A DNA stretch of 64,000 nt from Rhodococcus sp. IEGM 1379 (GTDB taxonomy: Bacteria; Actinomycetota; Actinomycetes; Mycobacteriales; Mycobacteriaceae): the NCBI RefSeq assembly GCF_030056815.1, contig NZ_JASHKR010000016.1:1-64000 (forward strand), given 5' to 3'. Shown piece after piece: positions 43,650 through 52,490 of this stretch; within the stretch, counting starts at the first letter, position 1, and the number at the start of each line of letters is the position of its first letter. The notes under the pieces are model-generated. The model was not told the DNA's origin. It did not search any database and was given only the letters and a program-made list of their open reading frames with translations. A program made the translations under genes and the position numbers.

Positions 43650-44482
43650 GACTTGACGCCGCCGGCAGTCAGACCTGCGATGATGCGGCGCTGGAAGATC
43701 AGCACCATGATGACGAGCGGGACCATCACGAGCGTGCCACCAGCCATGATCGAGGTGTACGGCGTGACAAACGGGTCGGTTCCGGAGAACTTGGCCATCG
43801 CCACGGTGACGGGCGCGGTTTTGTCACTCGAGAGTTGGAGCGAGAGCAGGTACTCGTTGACCGTCGCGATGAACGCCAGGATCGCCGTCGTGAACAGTGC
43901 CGGCGCCGCGAGCGGGAGCATGATCAGCCGGAAGGCCTGGCCACGGGTAGCGCCGTCGATGCGTGCGGCTTCTTCGAGTTCCCAGGGAAGTTCGGAGAAG
44001 AACGACGTCAGCGTGTAGACCGTCAGCGGCAGAACAAAGGAAATGTTCGGGATGATCAGCGCTTTGTAGGTGCCGATCCAGCCGATGTCGGTGAACAATT
44101 GGAACAGCGGCGTCACGAGTGCGACGACGGGAAACATCGATGCACCGAGGATGATTCCGGTGACGAAGTATTTGCCACGGAACTGGAAACGCGAGAGTGC
44201 GTACGCCGTGAAAACACCGATGACCAAGGCGATCAGGGTGGTTGCGCCGGCGATGACGAGGCTGTTCATCAGTGCCCGCGTGAAGTTCACTTTGGCGTCG
44301 GGATCAAGCGCTGCCGTGAAGTTCGACCACGTGAAGTTGTTGGGCCAGAGTGACGTCGAGAAGGTTTCCGACGGGTCGCGAAAAGCTGTCACGATCATCC
44401 AGTAGCAGGGCGCAAGTCCCCACACGATGATCAGTACGACGCCGATGTAGGTGCCGATCTTGCCACGCAGTGACTTGTTCAT
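43646..44482 (-). CDS. Carbohydrate ABC transporter permease (MalG/SugB type)
   Basis: A 278-residue permease with six membrane helices and the EAA loop ELEEAARIDGATRGQAFRLIMLPLAAPAL, which docks on the ATPase. The start ATG 44482 (MNKSLRGK) overlaps the upstream permease stop by 4 bp. It is the second permease of a CUT1-family sugar importer with the genes at 44479, 45723 and 47227. Confidence 0.93.
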   Translation of the reverse strand: MNKSLRGKIGTYIGVVLIIVWGLAPCYWMIVTAFRDPSETFSTSLWPNNFTWSNFTAALDPDAKVNFTRALMNSLVIAGATTLIALVIGVFTAYALSRFQFRGKYFVTGIILGASMFPVVALVTPLFQLFTDIGWIGTYKALIIPNISFVLPLTVYTLTSFFSELPWELEEAARIDGATRGQAFRLIMLPLAAPALFTTAILAFIATVNEYLLSLQLSSDKTAPVTVAMAKFSGTDPFVTPYTSIMAGGTLVMVPLVIMVLIFQRRIIAGLTAGGVKS

Positions 44483-45702
44483 ACCGGCTCCCCCTTTCGC
44501 TGCTTTTCCTGCGTGCTGACCGCGTTGGCACCGAGGAATCGGACCAGAATGAAGGCCACAGCGAAGATGATGAGGAATGTGATGGTCGAGAGTGCCGACG
44601 CGGAATTGGCGCCGACGCGCATCTGATCGACCACCAGAACCGAGATGGTGGACGTTGCGGGGTTGGAGCCCATCATGATGGCGGGCAGATCGTACATACG
44701 CAGTGCGTCCATGACGCGGAAGAGCACGGCCACCATCAGCGCGGGTTTGACCAGCGGCAGAGTGATCATGCGGAAGCGCTGCCACGCCGTGGCACCGTCC
44801 ACCTTGGCCGCTTCATAGACGTCGGCGGGAATCATCTGTAAGCCGGCGAGGATGAGCAGGGCCATGAACGGCGCTGTCTTCCAGACGTCGGCGACGACGA
44901 TCGCGAATCGCGCCGGCCAGGGGTCGGCCGTCCACAGGATGTTGGTGCCGAGAATCTTGTTGGCGATGCCGTCGTTGGCGAAGATGAAGAACCATAATTT
45001 CGCGGTGACTGCGGTGGGGATGGCCCACGGAATCAGGACGGATGCGCGCAGCAGACCGCGCCCACGGAACGTCTTGGCCATGATCAACGCCATCGAGAGA
45101 CCGATAACCGTCTCGAGAAGGACAGTGACGACGGTGAATCCGAACGTATTGCCGATCGACTGCCAGAACTGCGAGCCGAGCGTGCCGGGCGGGCACGGAA
45201 TGGAACCCGCGGCCGTGTTGCAGGACTCGGTGATCCAGTTCTTGTAGTTGTCGAACCACGTGAACGAACCGCTGACGAACATCCCCGTCTCGGGATCGAG
45301 CTTCTTGGCGTCACTGTGCATCGACATCCAGATCGCGCGCCCGAGCGGGTACACGATGATGATCGCGAGCACGATCAACGACGGAGCGACAAACGCCCAC
45401 ACGGGAATCTTGCGACGCTTCTTCGGCTTGTCTGTCGAATTACCCGGTACCGCGGGGGGCGGCTTCCCCGGCATGGCGGGCGGACCCGGCGGCGGCGTGT
45501 CGACAAGGTCAGGCAGAACCTCGGTCAGGGCCGACCCCGGCGCCTGTGGCTCCAGGGTTTTTTCCAGAGTCGGAGTTTTTTCCAGAGAAAAATCCGGTGC
45601 GCGATGCCTCCCACCAACGCCCGAACGGTCGGAGCCGGTTGACCCGGCCCCGACCGGGGGGTTGGCAGGCACAGCCGCGGAAGGATCCTGCGGTTCTGCC
45701 AT
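44479..45702 (-). CDS. Carbohydrate ABC transporter permease (MalF/SugA type)
   Basis: A 407-residue permease. An unusually long hydrophilic, Pro-rich N-terminus of about 100 residues precedes six or more membrane helices and the EAA loop DVYEAAKVDGATAWQRFRMITLPL. An extracytoplasmic loop (KKLDPETGMFVSGSFTWFDN onward) has two cysteines. Family members form the channel with the MalG-type partner. The start is 20 bp after the binding-protein stop. The long N-terminal tail is odd for the family and might regulate transport. Confidence 0.92.
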   Translation of the reverse strand: MAEPQDPSAAVPANPPVGAGSTGSDRSGVGGRHRAPDFSLEKTPTLEKTLEPQAPGSALTEVLPDLVDTPPPGPPAMPGKPPPAVPGNSTDKPKKRRKIPVWAFVAPSLIVLAIIIVYPLGRAIWMSMHSDAKKLDPETGMFVSGSFTWFDNYKNWITESCNTAAGSIPCPPGTLGSQFWQSIGNTFGFTVVTVLLETVIGLSMALIMAKTFRGRGLLRASVLIPWAIPTAVTAKLWFFIFANDGIANKILGTNILWTADPWPARFAIVVADVWKTAPFMALLILAGLQMIPADVYEAAKVDGATAWQRFRMITLPLVKPALMVAVLFRVMDALRMYDLPAIMMGSNPATSTISVLVVDQMRVGANSASALSTITFLIIFAVAFILVRFLGANAVSTQEKQRKGEPV

Positions 45703-45722
45703 TGCCTATTGCTCCTGGTAGA

Positions 45723-47012
45723 TCAGTTACCGGCGGTTTCGATGCCGGCCTTGGTGTCCGCCAAAGCCTGCTCGACGGTCTTCTCGCCGCGGATAGCAGC
45801 GTAGGTGTTGTCGGAGATCGACTTGGACACCTGCGTGTAGTACGGCGTGACGGGACGCGGCTGAGCCGTGGCCAGTGCTTCCTTCAGTGTCGCGAAGTAC
45901 GGGAACTCTGCGAGCACTGCCGGGTCGTCGTAAACAGCCGCGAGGACGGGCGCGCCGCCGACCGCGGTGAAGTACGTCTGCGACTTCTTGGTCTGCATGA
46001 ACTCCAGGAAGTCACGCGCCGTCAGCGGTGCATCCGAGTACGCGCTGATGCCGACGTTGTAACCGCCGACGGTCGAAGCACCCGGTCCGTCGACACCTGG
46101 CAGAACTGCGTAGCCGTACTTGCCGGCGACGGAGGTCTTTTCACCGTCCACCGAGAAGCCTGACCAGCTGCGCATGAAGAGTGCCTTGCCGTCGCCGAAG
46201 GAGTTCTGCGACTCACCCTCCGAGTAGGTCAGGGCCGACTGCGGGATGGTCTTGTCGGCAAACGAATCGACGATGAACTGCACGCCGGCCTGCGTCTTGT
46301 CGTCGATGGCCGGGGTGATTCCGTCCGGTCCGACCCACGGTCCACCGTATGCGTTGGTGATCTCGGTGGTGTTGACCGTCAGGCCCTCGTAGTTCTTGAA
46401 CTGGCCGATGTAGCAGTCGATACCAGCTTCGACGGCCTTCGGGCAGTTTTCCTTGAGCTCGGCCAGCGTGGTCGGAGCCTTCTCGACGAGGTCCTTGCGG
46501 TAGTACAGGAACGCGGCGTTGGTGTTCTTGGGCGCAGCGTAGAGCTTGCCGTTGTAGGTACCCGAGGCGACGGTCGACGGCAGGAGGCCGGACTCGTCGA
46601 TCTTCAGGTCACCTTCGAGCGGCTTCAGCCAACCGTTTGCAGCGAACTGCGCGGTGTTGACAACGTCGACGCCGATGAGGTCGTACTCGGCACTCTTGGC
46701 CTGCATACGCTGCGTGATGTCGTCGACCTGCGCGTTGGCTTCCTTGGCCAGCGGCTTCAGGGTGACCTTCTCGTCCGGATGCTCGGCATTCCAGTCGGTG
46801 ATGATGTTTTCGAGCGCCTCGTTCAGGGCATCCTGACCTTCGACGATCGTGATCGGGCCGCGGCCTTCGCTCGAGGTCGACCCTCCTGCGGCAGCTGTGG
46901 TGGTGCTGGTGTCGCCGCTTCCGTTGTCGGACGAGCAGCCTGCCAGTACCAGCATCGACACTGCCGCCGCTGCAATTGCAGCTCGGCGCATCGCCTTCGA
47001 GTTCAGAACCAT
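45723..47012 (-). CDS. Sugar-binding lipoprotein of an ABC transporter
   Basis: A 429-residue extracytoplasmic solute-binding protein. The signal peptide ends in the lipobox LAGC with Cys26, followed by a Ser/Thr/Gly linker and a family 1 binding fold (DALNEALENIITDWNAEHPD; DLIGVDVVNTAQFAANGWL; MRSWSGFSVDGEK). ATG 47012 was chosen for its lipoprotein signal and GGGGAG site; the frame is open to 47285. It delivers sugar, probably a maltose- or trehalose-type glucoside, to the permeases. The sugar is inferred from layout only. Confidence 0.92.
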   Translation of the reverse strand: MVLNSKAMRRAAIAAAAVSMLVLAGCSSDNGSGDTSTTTAAAGGSTSSEGRGPITIVEGQDALNEALENIITDWNAEHPDEKVTLKPLAKEANAQVDDITQRMQAKSAEYDLIGVDVVNTAQFAANGWLKPLEGDLKIDESGLLPSTVASGTYNGKLYAAPKNTNAAFLYYRKDLVEKAPTTLAELKENCPKAVEAGIDCYIGQFKNYEGLTVNTTEITNAYGGPWVGPDGITPAIDDKTQAGVQFIVDSFADKTIPQSALTYSEGESQNSFGDGKALFMRSWSGFSVDGEKTSVAGKYGYAVLPGVDGPGASTVGGYNVGISAYSDAPLTARDFLEFMQTKKSQTYFTAVGGAPVLAAVYDDPAVLAEFPYFATLKEALATAQPRPVTPYYTQVSKSISDNTYAAIRGEKTVEQALADTKAGIETAGN

Positions 47013-47226
47013 GGATTCGCTCCCCGTTGTATACGACAAATAGACGGTCACCGAGAGTCGGCTCACGGCATGCGCCATAAGTACCGGCTCCCGGCGTCGG
47101 CCCTTACTGTGGCACGAGACACCCCTACTTGTGGGTATTACGACCAACCTGAATCGTTCATGTGTCGTATGAGAGGTTCCTCGACCCGGGTTGTCCGGAT
47201 TGTCTAGCCGAGCCTGTTCGGATTGC

Positions 47227-48300
47227 CTAACCCAGGCGTCGACCGTCACTGGCTGCGAAGATATGCACCTTTTCGGGATCGACACGCAGATTTACTCGAT
47301 CGCCCTTCTCGGGCGGATTGCGCCAGTCACCACGCGAAACGATCTGCTGCGACACGCCCCCGATGGTGGTGCGGCCGTAGACGTAGGCGTCGGAACCGAG
47401 CTCTTCGACGACGTCAACTTCCATCGGCAGGCCGTCGGCAGCGACATCGAGGTGTTCGGGGCGAATTCCGAGTACTACCTCGGTCTCGGGTGTCCCGTTC
47501 AATGTTTCACGGGAAACCGGCACAATTACGTCACCGAACGCCACACCACCGTCGACAAGCGGGAGGGTGAACAGGTTCATTGCGGGTGAACCCATGAAAC
47601 CGGCGACAAACACGTTTTTCGGCCTGTTGTACAGCTCGCGCGGCGACGCACACTGCTGCAGGATTCCCTTTTCGAGGACGGCGACGCGGTCACCCATGGT
47701 CATGGCTTCGACCTGGTCGTGAGTCACGTAGACCATCGTGGTTTCGAGACGTCGCTGCAACTGAGCGATCTGCGTACGCGTCTGGACGCGCAGTTTTGCG
47801 TCGAGGTTGGACAGCGGCTCATCCATCAGGAAGACCTGCGGCTGACGAACAATCGCGCGGCCCATGGCAACTCGCTGACGCTGACCACCGGAAAGTGCCT
47901 TCGGCTTGCGATCCAAGTACGGCTCGAGATCGAGCATCTTCGCGACTTCTTCGACGCGAGCGCGGATCTCCGCCTTGTTCGTGCCCGCCAACTTGAGCGC
48001 AAATCCCATGTTCTCGGCCACCGACATGTGCGGGTAGAGCGCGTAGTTCTGGAACACCATCGCGATGTCACGTTCTTTGGGTTCCTGGCCCGTCACGTCG
48101 CGGTCACCGATGAGGATGCGCCCGCTGTGGACGTCCTCGAGACCGGCGAGCATGCGCAGCGTCGTCGACTTTCCACAGCCCGACGGGCCGACGAGAACGA
48201 GGAATTCGCCGTTCTCGATCTCGAGGTCCAAATTGTCCACCGCAGGGGTGTTCGAGCCGGGGAACAGGCAAGTTGTGCCCTCGAATGTCACTGAAGCCAT
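47227..48300 (-). CDS. Sugar ABC transporter ATP-binding protein (MsmK/SugC/UgpC type)
   Basis: A 357-residue ATPase of a CUT1 importer. Walker A GPSGCGKST is at 38-46, signature LSGGQ at 136-140 and Walker B QVFLMDEPLSNLD nearby. A C-terminal regulatory OB domain follows (VVLGIRPEHLDVAADGLPME). ATG 48300 (MASVTFEG) has GAAGGGA upstream. It is first in the operon, ahead of the binding protein, whereas mycobacterial sugC is last after lpqY-sugAB. The MusK gene of Corynebacterium also precedes the binding protein, which supports the Mus-like reading. A 214-bp gap follows. Confidence 0.93.
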   Translation of the reverse strand: MASVTFEGTTCLFPGSNTPAVDNLDLEIENGEFLVLVGPSGCGKSTTLRMLAGLEDVHSGRILIGDRDVTGQEPKERDIAMVFQNYALYPHMSVAENMGFALKLAGTNKAEIRARVEEVAKMLDLEPYLDRKPKALSGGQRQRVAMGRAIVRQPQVFLMDEPLSNLDAKLRVQTRTQIAQLQRRLETTMVYVTHDQVEAMTMGDRVAVLEKGILQQCASPRELYNRPKNVFVAGFMGSPAMNLFTLPLVDGGVAFGDVIVPVSRETLNGTPETEVVLGIRPEHLDVAADGLPMEVDVVEELGSDAYVYGRTTIGGVSQQIVSRGDWRNPPEKGDRVNLRVDPEKVHIFAASDGRRLG

Positions 48301-48413
48301 GACTGTTAAATCCCTTCTACCGGCAGGAACGTGCCGGACGATCCGAGTTGAGGGTGGGTACGTGCCCCAGCAGCATAAGCTGCCGTGTCGGTCTGCGGGC
48401 GTACTCTGCAGCG

Positions 48414-49229
48414 GTGAGTTCGGAGAAGATGTTGACCCGCATCGGTGCACTGCTACGCCAAGCGGAATCCACCGACAATCCACATGAGGGTGAAGCCTTC
48501 ATGGCAGCCGCGCAGCGGTTGGCCACCAGTTCCGCCATCGATTTGGCTGTTGCTCGCGCGCACACCGCGTCGTCGGAGAAACGTGCGACGCCCACTCAAC
48601 GGCTCATCACCATCGGCGAACCCGGCAAGCGCGGACTGCGCACCTACGCGCAGTTGTTCATCTCCATTGCCGCCGCCAATGACGTGCAGTGCGATATCGC
48701 GCAAACCGGCGCGGTGATCTTCGCGTACGGATTTGCCGGCGATATCGACGTGTGCGAGGCCCTGTACTCGAGCCTTCTGTTCCAAATGGTGCGCGATTCC
48801 GACGCCTATATTCGCTCGGGCGAGTATCGAGGCGAGACGACGATCCGGACTGTCGTCGAAACTCGCGGGCGTCGTCGCGTCAGCTCGCAGGTTCGTAAAC
48901 CGGTGGCGGGAGTGACAGCTCGCCTCAACTTCCAGATGGCGTATGCGTCGCGGATCGGTGCACGATTGACGGAAACCAAGCAGGAAACGGAGAAGAAAGT
49001 AGTCGCCGAGTCATCTTCGGACACTGCTTTGGTGTTACGTAACAAGGAAATTGAACTCAAAGACTACTACTCCTCCAACTCCAAAGCCCGGGGAACCTGG
49101 AAGGGCGGCGGACGCGCCGACGCCGGGCATTCGTCGCATGCACGTAAGGCCGGAGATCGCGCCGCGATGGCCGCTCGACTGGGAAATCTGCCCGAAATCG
49201 GCGGCGTGCGGGAGCAGCTGGGCTCGTGA
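48414..49229 (+). CDS. DUF2786 domain protein
   Basis: A 271-residue protein. The N-terminal DUF2786 region (about 6-50) reads MLTRIGALLRQAESTDNPHE with AFMAAAQRLATSSAIDLAVA. A central domain with GEPGKRGLRTYAQLFISIAA and IDVCEALYSSLLFQMVRDSD follows, and a basic C-terminus rich in Ser, Lys and Arg (HARKAGDRAAMAARLGNLPE) suggests nucleic-acid contact. GTG 48414 has no clear ribosome-binding site but lies 7 nt after TACTCT, so a leaderless transcript is possible. Its stop overlaps the next gene (GTGA). Actinobacteria often pair it with the TIGR04338 metallohydrolase. Function unknown. Confidence 0.75.
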   Translation: MSSEKMLTRIGALLRQAESTDNPHEGEAFMAAAQRLATSSAIDLAVARAHTASSEKRATPTQRLITIGEPGKRGLRTYAQLFISIAAANDVQCDIAQTGAVIFAYGFAGDIDVCEALYSSLLFQMVRDSDAYIRSGEYRGETTIRTVVETRGRRRVSSQVRKPVAGVTARLNFQMAYASRIGARLTETKQETEKKVVAESSSDTALVLRNKEIELKDYYSSNSKARGTWKGGGRADAGHSSHARKAGDRAAMAARLGNLPEIGGVREQLGS

Positions 49230-49717
49230 GAGATTCCCAGCGCAGTTCCGTCTACGACGCAGAAACTTTGGTGCGCAGCATGTTCGATCGTGCCGATGAA
49301 CGCAACCTTCGAACTGTGGAAATTCTCGGATCCTCCGTCACCTTGCCGGTGGAACGCAAATTCGGATCCGTGGAATCGGTTCAGGCGTATTGCGATCAGG
49401 CCCTCAGGCTGAATTGGGTAGCTGAAACCTGGACCCGCGCAAGTATTTCGGTCGCCGTGCGCTCCCGCGCCGGCAACACTGCTGCCCACTACTCGAACGA
49501 GGTTATCGCCGTACCGATTGATCGTGACGGCCGGTGGGCGATGCGGGAACTTGTTGTCCTGCACGAGCTTGCGCATCATCTCGGCGATGATGATGCGCCT
49601 GCCCATGGAGCATCCTTCGTCGACCGCTATCTGACTTTGGTCGGCGAGATCATCGGACCCGAGGCGGCATTCGTGCTGCGGGCCATGTACCTGGCCGGCG
49701 GCGTCAAGACCGGCTGA
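49226..49717 (+). CDS. TIGR04338-type putative metallohydrolase
   Basis: A 163-residue protein with a zincin motif HELAH (113-117) and a third likely ligand His127 in PAHGASFVDRYL. The layout HExxH-N9-HGxxF resembles SprT-like metalloproteases. The N-terminal half has DSQRSSVYDAETLVRSMFDR and EILGSSVTLPVERKFGS. The GTG start overlaps the DUF2786 stop, so the two are translated together and probably act together. The substrate is unknown. Confidence 0.8.
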   Translation: MRDSQRSSVYDAETLVRSMFDRADERNLRTVEILGSSVTLPVERKFGSVESVQAYCDQALRLNWVAETWTRASISVAVRSRAGNTAAHYSNEVIAVPIDRDGRWAMRELVVLHELAHHLGDDDAPAHGASFVDRYLTLVGEIIGPEAAFVLRAMYLAGGVKTG

Positions 49718-49777
49718 CCATGTCAGCCCTCGGCGAATCTCCTGGCGACCTGGCCGGACGCCTGGAATACTCGGCAC

Positions 49778-50146
49778 ATGGACACGCCGCACAAGTTGGC
49801 CCTGGTCAAGGATACCTCTGAGCATTCCGGCACCGCGGCGCCTGCACAGAAGGCCCCGCTGATTCGAGAAGCTTACGGACGCGTACTGCGTGAGGTCAGG
49901 CGTGATCAGGATCGAACCTTAGGCGATGTTGCTGCCGAAGTCGGAATGTCGAAGCAATACTTGTCCGAGGTCGAACGAGGCAAGAAGGAACCGTCCTCGG
50001 AGATCTTGCGCTCTATCTGTAATGCACTCGGAATGCCGTTGGAACACTTGCTCTTCCGCTCGGGAAACAAGATCGTGGCACTCAATTCCATCTCGTTCGG
50101 ACACACGCCGCGGCCGATATCCGGGCCCGTCCTGATGGCGGCCTGA
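49778..50146 (+). CDS. XRE/ClgR-PopR-type transcriptional regulator with -AA tail
   Basis: A 122-residue regulator with an XRE helix-turn-helix at about 35-92 (REVRRDQDRTLGDVAAEVG; SKQYLSEVERGKKEPSSEIL). This form is typical of ClgR and PopR, activators of clp genes in actinobacteria. The last residues are VLMAA; PopR of Streptomyces lividans ends in two alanines that mark it for ClpP1P2 degradation. A TACT -10-like patch ends about 7 nt before the ATG, so the mRNA may be leaderless. It is convergent with the ClpP pair, 1 bp apart. Confidence 0.85.
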   Translation: MDTPHKLALVKDTSEHSGTAAPAQKAPLIREAYGRVLREVRRDQDRTLGDVAAEVGMSKQYLSEVERGKKEPSSEILRSICNALGMPLEHLLFRSGNKIVALNSISFGHTPRPISGPVLMAA

Positions 50147-50147
50147 G

Positions 50148-50735
50148 TCAATTCCCTTCAATAAGCACGTCGGCCAAGCCGTAAGCGATCGCGTCGCGTG
50201 CCGTGAAGATCCGGTCTCGGTCAGTATCCTTCCGGAGTCGCTCGACGCTCTGACCGGTGTGCTTGCTCAAGATCGTTTCGGTTTGCTCGCGGATTCTCAT
50301 AATTTCAGCTGCCTGAAGCGCCAGGTCCGAGATAGTGCCACTGCCTTGCGTCGACGGTTGGTGCAGCAGCACCCTCGAATGGGCGAGAACATGGCGGTGC
50401 CCCGGCGTGCCGGCGGCGAGCAGTACCGCAGCAGCCGACGAAGCCTGCCCCATGCAGTAGCTGGCGATCGTGGGCTTCATGAACTGCATAGTGTCGTAAA
50501 TTGCCAGCATCGCAGTGGTAGAACCACCCGGAGAGTTTATGTACAACCCGATTTCGCGATCCGGGTTGTCTGCCTGCAGATGCAGCAGCTGAGCCATCAC
50601 AACGTTCGCGACGCCGTCGTCGATCTCCGTGCCGAGAAAGACGATACGTTCGTTGAGCAACCGGCTGAAGATGTCGAAAGACCGCTCGCCCGTGGGTGTT
50701 CGTTCGATAACGCTGGGAATCGTATACTGGGACAT
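50148..50735 (-). CDS. clpP: ATP-dependent Clp protease proteolytic subunit (second of pair)
   Basis: A 195-residue ClpP with the triad Ser100 ([11 protein letters not shown]), His125 (LLHQPSTQG) and Asp174 (DTDRDRIF). The serine loop is followed by AA where the partner has MG, as in actinobacterial ClpP2-type subunits. Start ATG 50735 ([14 protein letters not shown]) was preferred; a GTG at 50744 overlaps the upstream clpP stop and would give three more residues. Neither has a strong ribosome-binding site, so coupled translation is likely. It forms mixed rings with the first subunit. Confidence 0.93.
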   Translation of the reverse strand: MSQYTIPSVIERTPTGERSFDIFSRLLNERIVFLGTEIDDGVANVVMAQLLHLQADNPDREIGLYINSPGGSTTAMLAIYDTMQFMKPTIASYCMGQASSAAAVLLAAGTPGHRHVLAHSRVLLHQPSTQGSGTISDLALQAAEIMRIREQTETILSKHTGQSVERLRKDTDRDRIFTARDAIAYGLADVLIEGN

Positions 50736-50740
50736 GATGT

Positions 50741-51349
50741 TCACAGTCCGATCTTGGGGAACATTGCCTGCGGCGCGATTTCGGCGAACGTAGTCACGAC
50801 GCGATCGACAATTCCGTACTCACGTGCTTGCTCGGCGGTGAACCACCGATCACGATCACTGTCGGTCTCGATCTCTTCTACGGTCCGCCCGGTTTCAGCG
50901 GCAAGAATCTCCTGGGATTGACGCTTCATCATCTCGAGACTCTCGGCCTGAATCGCGATGTCTACCGCCGTACCGCCGATCCCCGCAGAGGGCTGGTGCA
51001 TCATGATTCTGCTATGCGCCAAGCTTATTCGTTTGCCTTTTGTACCGGAACAGAGAAGTACCTGACCCATACTGGCGGCGAATCCCATTGCGACCGTCAC
51101 CACGTCGTTGGGAACGAGCTTCATGGTGTCGTAGATGGCAAGGCCCGCGAATACCGAACCGCCGGGCGAATTGATGTAGAGGACGATGTCACGCTTGGGG
51201 TCGGTGGTGGCAAGAAGCACCAGTTCGGAACACACGCGTTCGGCCATGTCGTCGTTCACTTCGCCGGTAAGCAAGATGGTGCGTTGGCGGAAGAGCCTAT
51301 CTGTCAACAGGTCACGGTAACCAGTATCGGTGGGTGCTGAAGTAGTCAT
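50741..51349 (-). CDS. clpP: ATP-dependent Clp protease proteolytic subunit (first of pair)
   Basis: A 202-residue ClpP with Ser93 ([12 protein letters not shown]), His118 (MMHQPSAG) and Asp167 (DSDRDRWF). It is ClpP1-like in sequence and leads a two-gene clpP operon. The housekeeping clpP1P2 pair of actinobacteria lies beside tig and clpX, which are absent here, so this is probably an additional ClpP3/ClpP4-type pair. The start is ATG 51349. The promoter region holds the nested inverted repeat at 51416-51468. An ATPase partner is not encoded nearby. Confidence 0.93.
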   Translation of the reverse strand: MTTSAPTDTGYRDLLTDRLFRQRTILLTGEVNDDMAERVCSELVLLATTDPKRDIVLYINSPGGSVFAGLAIYDTMKLVPNDVVTVAMGFAASMGQVLLCSGTKGKRISLAHSRIMMHQPSAGIGGTAVDIAIQAESLEMMKRQSQEILAAETGRTVEEIETDSDRDRWFTAEQAREYGIVDRVVTTFAEIAPQAMFPKIGL

Positions 51350-51415
51350 GCGGTCATTCCTACCGGCGGTGTGCGGCTCGGCTCCTGATTGTCTGCTGTG
51401 GGCAGACCCCCGTTC

Positions 51416-51468
51416 CGAGCGAACGTACCTTTCGTTCGATCTGAGGCGATCGACGTACCGTTCGCTCG
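51416..51468. promoter_or_regulatory. Nested inverted repeats upstream of the clpP pair
   Basis: Outer arms CGAGCGAACG (51416-51425) and CGTTCGCTCG (51459-51468) are perfect complements. Inner arms CGTTCGATC (51433-51441) and GATCGACG (51448-51455) nearly match. The 53-bp dyad sits about 70 bp upstream of the first clpP gene and about 120 bp before the oxidoreductase gene. GTTCGC-type arms resemble known ClgR-type sites. Confidence 0.6.
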
Positions 51469-51588
51469 AAAAATGGGGGGCGCCAGACACCGGCATAGAT
51501 GGCCCAAACCGGCAGGAACGTAGCGGCCAACGGGCATCTCCGGCCATGATGGGTAGAGATAACCATTTCCTCTCGGCAGGAGCGTGGC

Positions 51589-52383
51589 ATGACTCGTCCG
51601 GTACGCATCGGTGTTCAACTCCAACCTCAGCACGCGCCCAATTACGGGCTGATCCGCGACGCCGTCCTGCGATCGGAGGACGCGGGCGTCGATATCATCT
51701 TCAACTGGGACCACTTCTACCCCCTGACGGGAGATCCGGATGGCGCACATTTCGAGTGCTGGACCATGCTCGGGGCCTGGGCGGAGCAGACGTCGAACGT
51801 AGAGATCGGCGCCCTGGTGACTGGCGGCGGCTACCGCAATCCTGATCTGCTGGCCGATATGGCACGCACCGTGGACCACCTGAGCGGCGGACGCCTGATC
51901 CTCGGCATCGGAGCCGGATGGTTCGAGAAGGATTACGACCAATTCGGTTACGACTTCGGCACTCCCGGCTCGCGTCTGAAACTTCTCGGCGAATATCTAC
52001 CGCGGATCACAAAGCGTCTGGCCAAGGGCAATCCGTCGCCGACGCGCAATATCCCGGTTCTGATCGGTGGTGGCGGAGAGAAGAAGACACTGCGTCTGGT
52101 GGCCGAATACGCCGACGTCTGGCACAGCTTCGGGGACCGTGAGACGCACCTGCGCAAGTCCGGGATCCTGACCGACCATTGCGCTGCCGTCGGGCGCAAT
52201 CCAATGGACGTGGAGCATTCTGCGCCGTGGCCAGGGCTGGAGAATGCGGCAGACCTCGTTTCCGACGGCGTCACGTTGTTCACCGTCAGTGCGAGCGGAC
52301 CCGACTACGACCTCACGACGCTCGTCGAGGCCATCGGATGGCGAGATGACAACACGGCCCCCTCACTGAGCGGGCTGGCCTGA
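51589..52383 (+). CDS. LLM-class F420-dependent oxidoreductase
   Basis: A 264-residue TIM-barrel luciferase-like oxidoreductase: IGVQLQPQHAPNYGLIRDAV, FNWDHFYPLTGDPDG, MARTVDHLSGGRLILGIGAG and PVLIGGGGEKKTLRLVAEYA. These features fit the F420-dependent group common in actinobacteria. Start ATG 51589 with AGGAG upstream. It is divergent from the clpP operon and shares its promoter region. The substrate is unknown. Confidence 0.88.
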   Translation: MTRPVRIGVQLQPQHAPNYGLIRDAVLRSEDAGVDIIFNWDHFYPLTGDPDGAHFECWTMLGAWAEQTSNVEIGALVTGGGYRNPDLLADMARTVDHLSGGRLILGIGAGWFEKDYDQFGYDFGTPGSRLKLLGEYLPRITKRLAKGNPSPTRNIPVLIGGGGEKKTLRLVAEYADVWHSFGDRETHLRKSGILTDHCAAVGRNPMDVEHSAPWPGLENAADLVSDGVTLFTVSASGPDYDLTTLVEAIGWRDDNTAPSLSGLA

Positions 52384-52490
52384 CTGCATTTCACGAAAAC
52401 CGGAACCTCAACCCTGCAACTCCGTAGTGTCCTGATTGCGAAGCGCCGTTCACTTGGTCGCCTCGCCAGCACATCTACGGGAGGCACCAA
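52384..52490. other. Short spacer before the secreted glycoside hydrolase
   Basis: No site was recognised other than the GGGAGG ribosome-binding site at its right end, which fixes the TTG start at 52491. Confidence 0.4.
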
